Below the pieces are notes generated by a model. It saw only the letters and a list, made by a program, of their open reading frames with translations, did not search any database and was not told the origin of the DNA. From Stakelama pacifica (GTDB lineage Bacteria > Pseudomonadota > Alphaproteobacteria > Sphingomonadales > Sphingomonadaceae), in NCBI RefSeq assembly GCF_004361835.1, contig NZ_SNWD01000015.1, positions 1 to 64,000 of the forward strand: a stretch of DNA of 64,000 nucleotides. Direction: 5' to 3'. Below are positions 60,922-64,000 of the stretch, one piece after another. Numbering within the stretch: the stretch's first letter is position 1; the number at the start of each line of letters is the position of its first letter. Made by a program: the position numbers and the translations under genes.

Positions 60922-62012
60922 CCGACAAGCCCGAACTGCGCGCGCTGACCGGCATTCGCGGGATCGCGGCATGGTTCGTGGTTCTGTATCATATCCGCCT
61001 GTCGATCGCGGGGCTGCCGGGCTGGGCGCTGAGCGTGTTCGCCAAAGGCTATCTGGCGGTCGATTTCTTCTTCCTGCTGTCGGGGTTCGTACTGTGGCTG
61101 ACCTATGGGGCGCGGCTGCGCGGCGGCGGCATAGCGGGGGTCGCGCATTTCTGGCAGCGGCGGGTGGCGCGAATCTGGCCGCTGCATCTGTTCATGCTGG
61201 GCTGCGCAGTGGCGCTCGCGCTGCTGCTCGCGGCGACCGGGCGGCATGACCCGGCCGAGTTTCCCTTTGGCGAGCTGCCGCTGCATGTCCTGCTGATCCA
61301 GAACTGGGGGCTGACCGACCGGCTGAGCTGGAACGATCCCGCATGGTCGATCTCGGCCGAGTGGGCGGCGTATCTGCTGTTCCCGCTCTTCGTCGCGCTG
61401 GTCGACTGGCGCAGGGTGCCGGGCATCGGCGTGGTCGCCGGCATCGCTGCGCTGTTGCTGGCGCTGCACGGCGTAATGGCGGCAAGCGGTGCGGCGACGC
61501 TGGGACAGGATATCAGCCATTTGGGGCTGGTCCGCTGCCTGTTCGAATTCGTCGCCGGGACGGGCATCTGCGCGCTGTGGCTGCGCTGTGCCGAGCGCCC
61601 CCTGCCCGCGATTATCGCCAGCCTCGCGCTCGGCATAGCGGCGGGCGCTGCGACCATCGCCGGGCGGGTTCCCGAAACGCTGGGAGCGCCGATCGCCTTT
61701 GCCGCGCTGCTGCTGTTCCTCGCGCTTACCTGCGGCATGCGCGGCAATGCGCTGGAAAGCCGGGCGATCCATTATCTGGGGGAGATCAGCTATGCGACCT
61801 ATCTCGGCCATTTCCTGCTGTGGAAGGCGTTCAAGCTGGCATTCGTGACCGATGCCTATGATGTCGCGCCGGGGCTGATCGGCCTGTATCTGATCGGCGT
61901 GCTACTATCCTCGATCGCGCTCTATCATATGGTCGAGCGGCCCGCGCAGCGCCGGGTGAACGCAATCGGCACGGAAAAAGGGGCGAAGCCGCCGCAGCCG
62001 CTCCGCCCCTGA
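60918..62012 (+). CDS. Membrane acyltransferase (acyltransferase 3 family)
   Basis: The 364 residues have about ten transmembrane segments. Family marks are RALTGIRGIAAWFVVLYHIRLS, which carries the conserved Arg and His, FFFLLSGFVLWLTYG, RVARIWPLHLFML and W-S-I-S-A-E-W. It O-acetylates or acylates a glycan, here probably the product of the preceding ligase and glycosyltransferase. It is translationally coupled to the ligase gene (ATGA). Confidence 0.93.
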   Translation: MTDKPELRALTGIRGIAAWFVVLYHIRLSIAGLPGWALSVFAKGYLAVDFFFLLSGFVLWLTYGARLRGGGIAGVAHFWQRRVARIWPLHLFMLGCAVALALLLAATGRHDPAEFPFGELPLHVLLIQNWGLTDRLSWNDPAWSISAEWAAYLLFPLFVALVDWRRVPGIGVVAGIAALLLALHGVMAASGAATLGQDISHLGLVRCLFEFVAGTGICALWLRCAERPLPAIIASLALGIAAGAATIAGRVPETLGAPIAFAALLLFLALTCGMRGNALESRAIHYLGEISYATYLGHFLLWKAFKLAFVTDAYDVAPGLIGLYLIGVLLSSIALYHMVERPAQRRVNAIGTEKGAKPPQPLRP

Positions 62013-62061
62013 TTATTGGGACCGGGACAATAGTGCCGTTCGTGGCAATGCCCCACCCCAC

Positions 62062-62083
62062 CCCCTCCCCTGAAGCGGAGGGG
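62062..62083. terminator. Hairpin between convergent genes
   Basis: CCCCTCC and GGAGGGG pair across an 8-nt loop between the convergent acyltransferase and DJ-1 genes. The T-run is absent. It resembles a common sphingomonad intergenic repeat, so it may be a repeat rather than a terminator. Confidence 0.45.
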
Positions 62084-62093
62084 CTCGTGTGAA

Positions 62094-62648
62094 TCAGGCG
62101 GGTTCGTTGACTTTGGTCAGCGCTTCCATGATCGCCTTGTTGAACGCGGGAATATCGTCCGGCTTACGGCTGGTGATCAGATTGCCGTCGACGACGACCT
62201 CTTCATCGACCACGACCGCACCGGCATTGGCAAGGTCAGTGCGCACCGACGGCCAGCTCGTCGCGCGGCGGCCCTTGACCACATCGGCTTCGATTAGCAG
62301 CCAGGGCGCATGGCAGATCGCAGCGACGGTTTTGTCCTGATCCAGAAAGCCGCGAACGATGTCGAGCGCCTTGTCCTGAAGCCGCATCGAATCGGGGTTC
62401 ATCACGCCGCCGGGAAGGACCAGCGCGTCATATTCCGAGACGTTGACCTTATCGAGCGTCATATCGGGTTTGATCGTCTTGCCGGAATCGCTGTCGGCGA
62501 CCACGCCCTGAATTTCATCGGTCTTGATTGAGGCGAGAACCACCTCGGCTCCGGCGTCGAGCAGTGCTTCGCGCGGCTTGAACAGTTCGGACTGTTCGAA
62601 ACCGTCGGTGGCAAGGATAAGCACTTTCTTTTTTGAAAGATCAGTCAT
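62094..62648 (-). CDS. DJ-1/PfpI family protein (type 1 glutamine amidotransferase-like)
   Basis: This is a class I glutamine-amidotransferase-like protein of 184 residues: KVLILATDGFEQSEL with E18, DALVLPGGVMNPD, and the nucleophile elbow A-A-I-C112-H113-A-P-W. The Cys-His pair is that of PfpI proteases/YhbO glyoxalases rather than true amidotransferases. It is probably a stress-response deglycase or chaperone. The gene is convergent with the acyltransferase gene. Confidence 0.93.
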   Translation of the reverse strand: MTDLSKKKVLILATDGFEQSELFKPREALLDAGAEVVLASIKTDEIQGVVADSDSGKTIKPDMTLDKVNVSEYDALVLPGGVMNPDSMRLQDKALDIVRGFLDQDKTVAAICHAPWLLIEADVVKGRRATSWPSVRTDLANAGAVVVDEEVVVDGNLITSRKPDDIPAFNKAIMEALTKVNEPA

Positions 62649-62758
62649 TTAGCGTCTCCGTTGGGGGCTGGAATGCGGCTTCAAGCGCGCCAGCGGTCCA
62701 GCGGTTCCGGAACGAAGCGACGAACCGCGCATTCCAATCCGGTCAGATGAGGACAGGC

Positions 62759-63778
62759 ATGGCGACGAAGCTGCGATATTGCGACGATTCAGGGCCGGGC
62801 ATCACCCGGAAAAAAACCCGCCATGACTCCTGGGCCTATTGGGATGCGAAGGGCAATCGCATCACCGACCGGGCGGAGATCGACCGGCTGAACGCGATCG
62901 CCTTGCCCCCTGCTTATCGCGACGCATGGTTCGCGCCGCACGCCGATTGCCACCTTCAGGCGACGGGATATGACGATAAGGGGCGCAAGCAATATCGCTA
63001 CCACACCGAGTTTCGCGAAGCGCGCGAGGCGGAGAAATATGAGCGGCTGATCGATTTCGGCAACCGCCTGCCGCTCTTGCGCAAACAGGTGGAGGCCGAT
63101 CTTCGCCGCCACGGGCTGGTGCGCGAGCGTGCGGTCGCTGCCGTCGTCCGGCTGCTCGACCTCGGCCATGTCCGGATCGGCAATGAAAGCTATGCGAAAG
63201 CGAATAAGAGTTTCGGCGCGACGACCTTGCGCAAACGCCATGCAAAGGTGCGCGGGCGCACGCTGCGTCTGAAGTTCACCGCCAAATCGGGCAAGGAGCG
63301 CGTCTGCCGCATCACCGACGCCTCGCTCGCACGGTTCGTGAAGAAATGTCAGGATCTGCCCGAACAGCACCTCTTCCACTATCTCGACGAGGATGGGGAA
63401 TGCCATCCCGTGACTTCCAGTGACGTAAATGCGTATATTCATGCCGCGATGGGAGAGGACTTCACCGCCAAGCATTTCCGCACCTGGGGTGCGAGCGTGC
63501 TCGCATTCGAGGCGCTGGCGGGTGCTGAGAAAAAACTCAGCCTGAAATCCATGCTCGAACCGGTTACCAGCGCGCTGGGCAACACGCCCGCGATCGCACG
63601 CAAATCCTATGTCCATCCCCGGCTGATCGAATTGTGCAAGGAAGGGCAGCAGCGGTTTCGCGACATGCTTCGCCTGCCACGCACGACCCGCTATCTCAGC
63701 CGTATCGAACGCGCGCTGATCGCGTTTCTGAAAGCCGAGGAATCTGCGCTCGCAGACTCCCTTCCCGAAGCAGCCTGA
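62759..63778 (+). CDS. DNA topoisomerase IB
   Basis: The 339 residues belong to the poxvirus-like bacterial topoisomerase IB family. It has an N-terminal recognition domain (SWAYWDAKGNRI, YDDKGRKQYRYHTEFRE), a catalytic domain with R139 region RIGNESYAKANKSFGATTLRKRH, LRLKFTAKSGKE for the Lys, KHFRTWGAS for the second Arg and catalytic Y284 in AIARKSYVHP. It relaxes supercoils by a 3'-phosphotyrosine intermediate. GAGGA 6 nt before the ATG sets the start at 62759. Confidence 0.94.
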   Translation: MATKLRYCDDSGPGITRKKTRHDSWAYWDAKGNRITDRAEIDRLNAIALPPAYRDAWFAPHADCHLQATGYDDKGRKQYRYHTEFREAREAEKYERLIDFGNRLPLLRKQVEADLRRHGLVRERAVAAVVRLLDLGHVRIGNESYAKANKSFGATTLRKRHAKVRGRTLRLKFTAKSGKERVCRITDASLARFVKKCQDLPEQHLFHYLDEDGECHPVTSSDVNAYIHAAMGEDFTAKHFRTWGASVLAFEALAGAEKKLSLKSMLEPVTSALGNTPAIARKSYVHPRLIELCKEGQQRFRDMLRLPRTTRYLSRIERALIAFLKAEESALADSLPEAA

Positions 63779-63789
63779 CAGGAGACCCC

Positions 63790-64000
63790 ATGTCCAGCAA
63801 CGCCGCGGCGCCCGCCGCCACGACGAACAAAATCACTTCCGAAGGCGTGGAGGACCGGTTCAACGAGCTGTTCCATTCCTCGCATGTCTGGATTGAGCAA
63901 CACTGGCTGCAAATCCTGATCGCCATCGGCGTCGCGACCGGCATCTATCTGATCCTCGCCGCGGTCAAAGGCTGGGGCAGCAAGCTGCGCGATCAAGCGG
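63790..64000 (+). CDS. Mechanosensitive-channel-like membrane protein, N-terminal part
   Basis: The gene begins at ATG 63790 with GGAGA 4 nt upstream, 11 bp after the topoisomerase stop, and runs past the window end. Visible residues read MSSNAAAPAATTNKITSEGV and then HVWIEQHWLQILIAIGVATGIYLILAAVKGW, a short cytoplasmic lead and a first transmembrane helix. The helix and the position of basic residues after it resemble sphingomonad MscS-family channels, but 70 residues are too few to be sure. Confidence 0.55.
   Translation, partial: MSSNAAAPAATTNKITSEGVEDRFNELFHSSHVWIEQHWLQILIAIGVATGIYLILAAVKGWGSKLRDQA

Overview
The window is about 64 kb of GC-rich bacterial chromosome. The encoded proteins look like those of a sphingomonad (Alphaproteobacteria, Sphingomonadales): the tspO-ubiK-ybjN-proC group, the linked tamA/tamB pair, exosortase-A-associated glycan genes, a BigR/SqrR-type sulfur module, and dispersed CG-rich palindromic repeats. 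This assignment is an inference from gene content. No rRNA, CRISPR array, intact insertion sequence or prophage was found.

The left 13.4 kb (1-13452) reads as an accessory region. It holds a truncated histidine-kinase fragment, a UBP-type zinc-finger protein facing a cNMP-domain flavoprotein, and an operon of an FMN reductase, a Tat-exported alpha/beta hydrolase and that flavoprotein. About 1.1 kb of decayed coding remnants follow. Next come a periplasmic three-subunit molybdenum dehydrogenase (cytochrome c, 2Fe-2S, Mo-cofactor subunit), a LysR regulator, an MFS exporter and an Old Yellow Enzyme. The region ends in a frameshifted integrase N-terminus beside the 3' end of a tRNA-Gln gene, the usual scar of a tRNA-targeted genomic island.

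From 13.45 to 30.7 kb the content is mostly core. It includes ilvE with a divergent MarR regulator, proC/ybjN/ubiK/tspO/tlyA, an ABC-F ATPase, a persulfide-detoxification module (persulfide dioxygenase, BigR-like sensor, rhodanese, TauE exporter) bracketed by palindromic repeats, and dxs. A metal-homeostasis set follows: a Zur-like regulator, MntP with a clear yybP-ykoY manganese riboswitch, and MerC. Then come ctaA, cutA and the ribosomal genes rplM-rpsI.

From 30.7 to 49.5 kb there is a large trypsin-domain autotransporter with a 12-residue tandem repeat, a frameshifted methyltransferase, a phosphoesterase/lipid-kinase pair, an OmpA-family protein, a tRNA-Gly with a duplicated 3' fragment, and a membrane-anchored glutamate-synthase-like protein. 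These are followed by cinA, map, a ModE-like regulator, the nitrogen pair glnB-glnA behind a sigma54-like promoter, several oxidoreductases, and a PhoX phosphatase behind a possible Pho box. Two copies of a roughly 230 bp dispersed repeat lie at 36.9 and 45.4 kb.

From 49.6 to 64 kb there are tamB-tamA, an S24/LexA-like repressor facing two small unknown genes across an operator-like dyad, an exosortase-A-type glycan cluster (glycosyltransferase, 50-residue membrane microprotein, O-ligase, acyltransferase, Pro/Ala-rich membrane protein), a DJ-1/PfpI protein, topoisomerase IB, and the start of a probable MscS channel that runs off the right edge.
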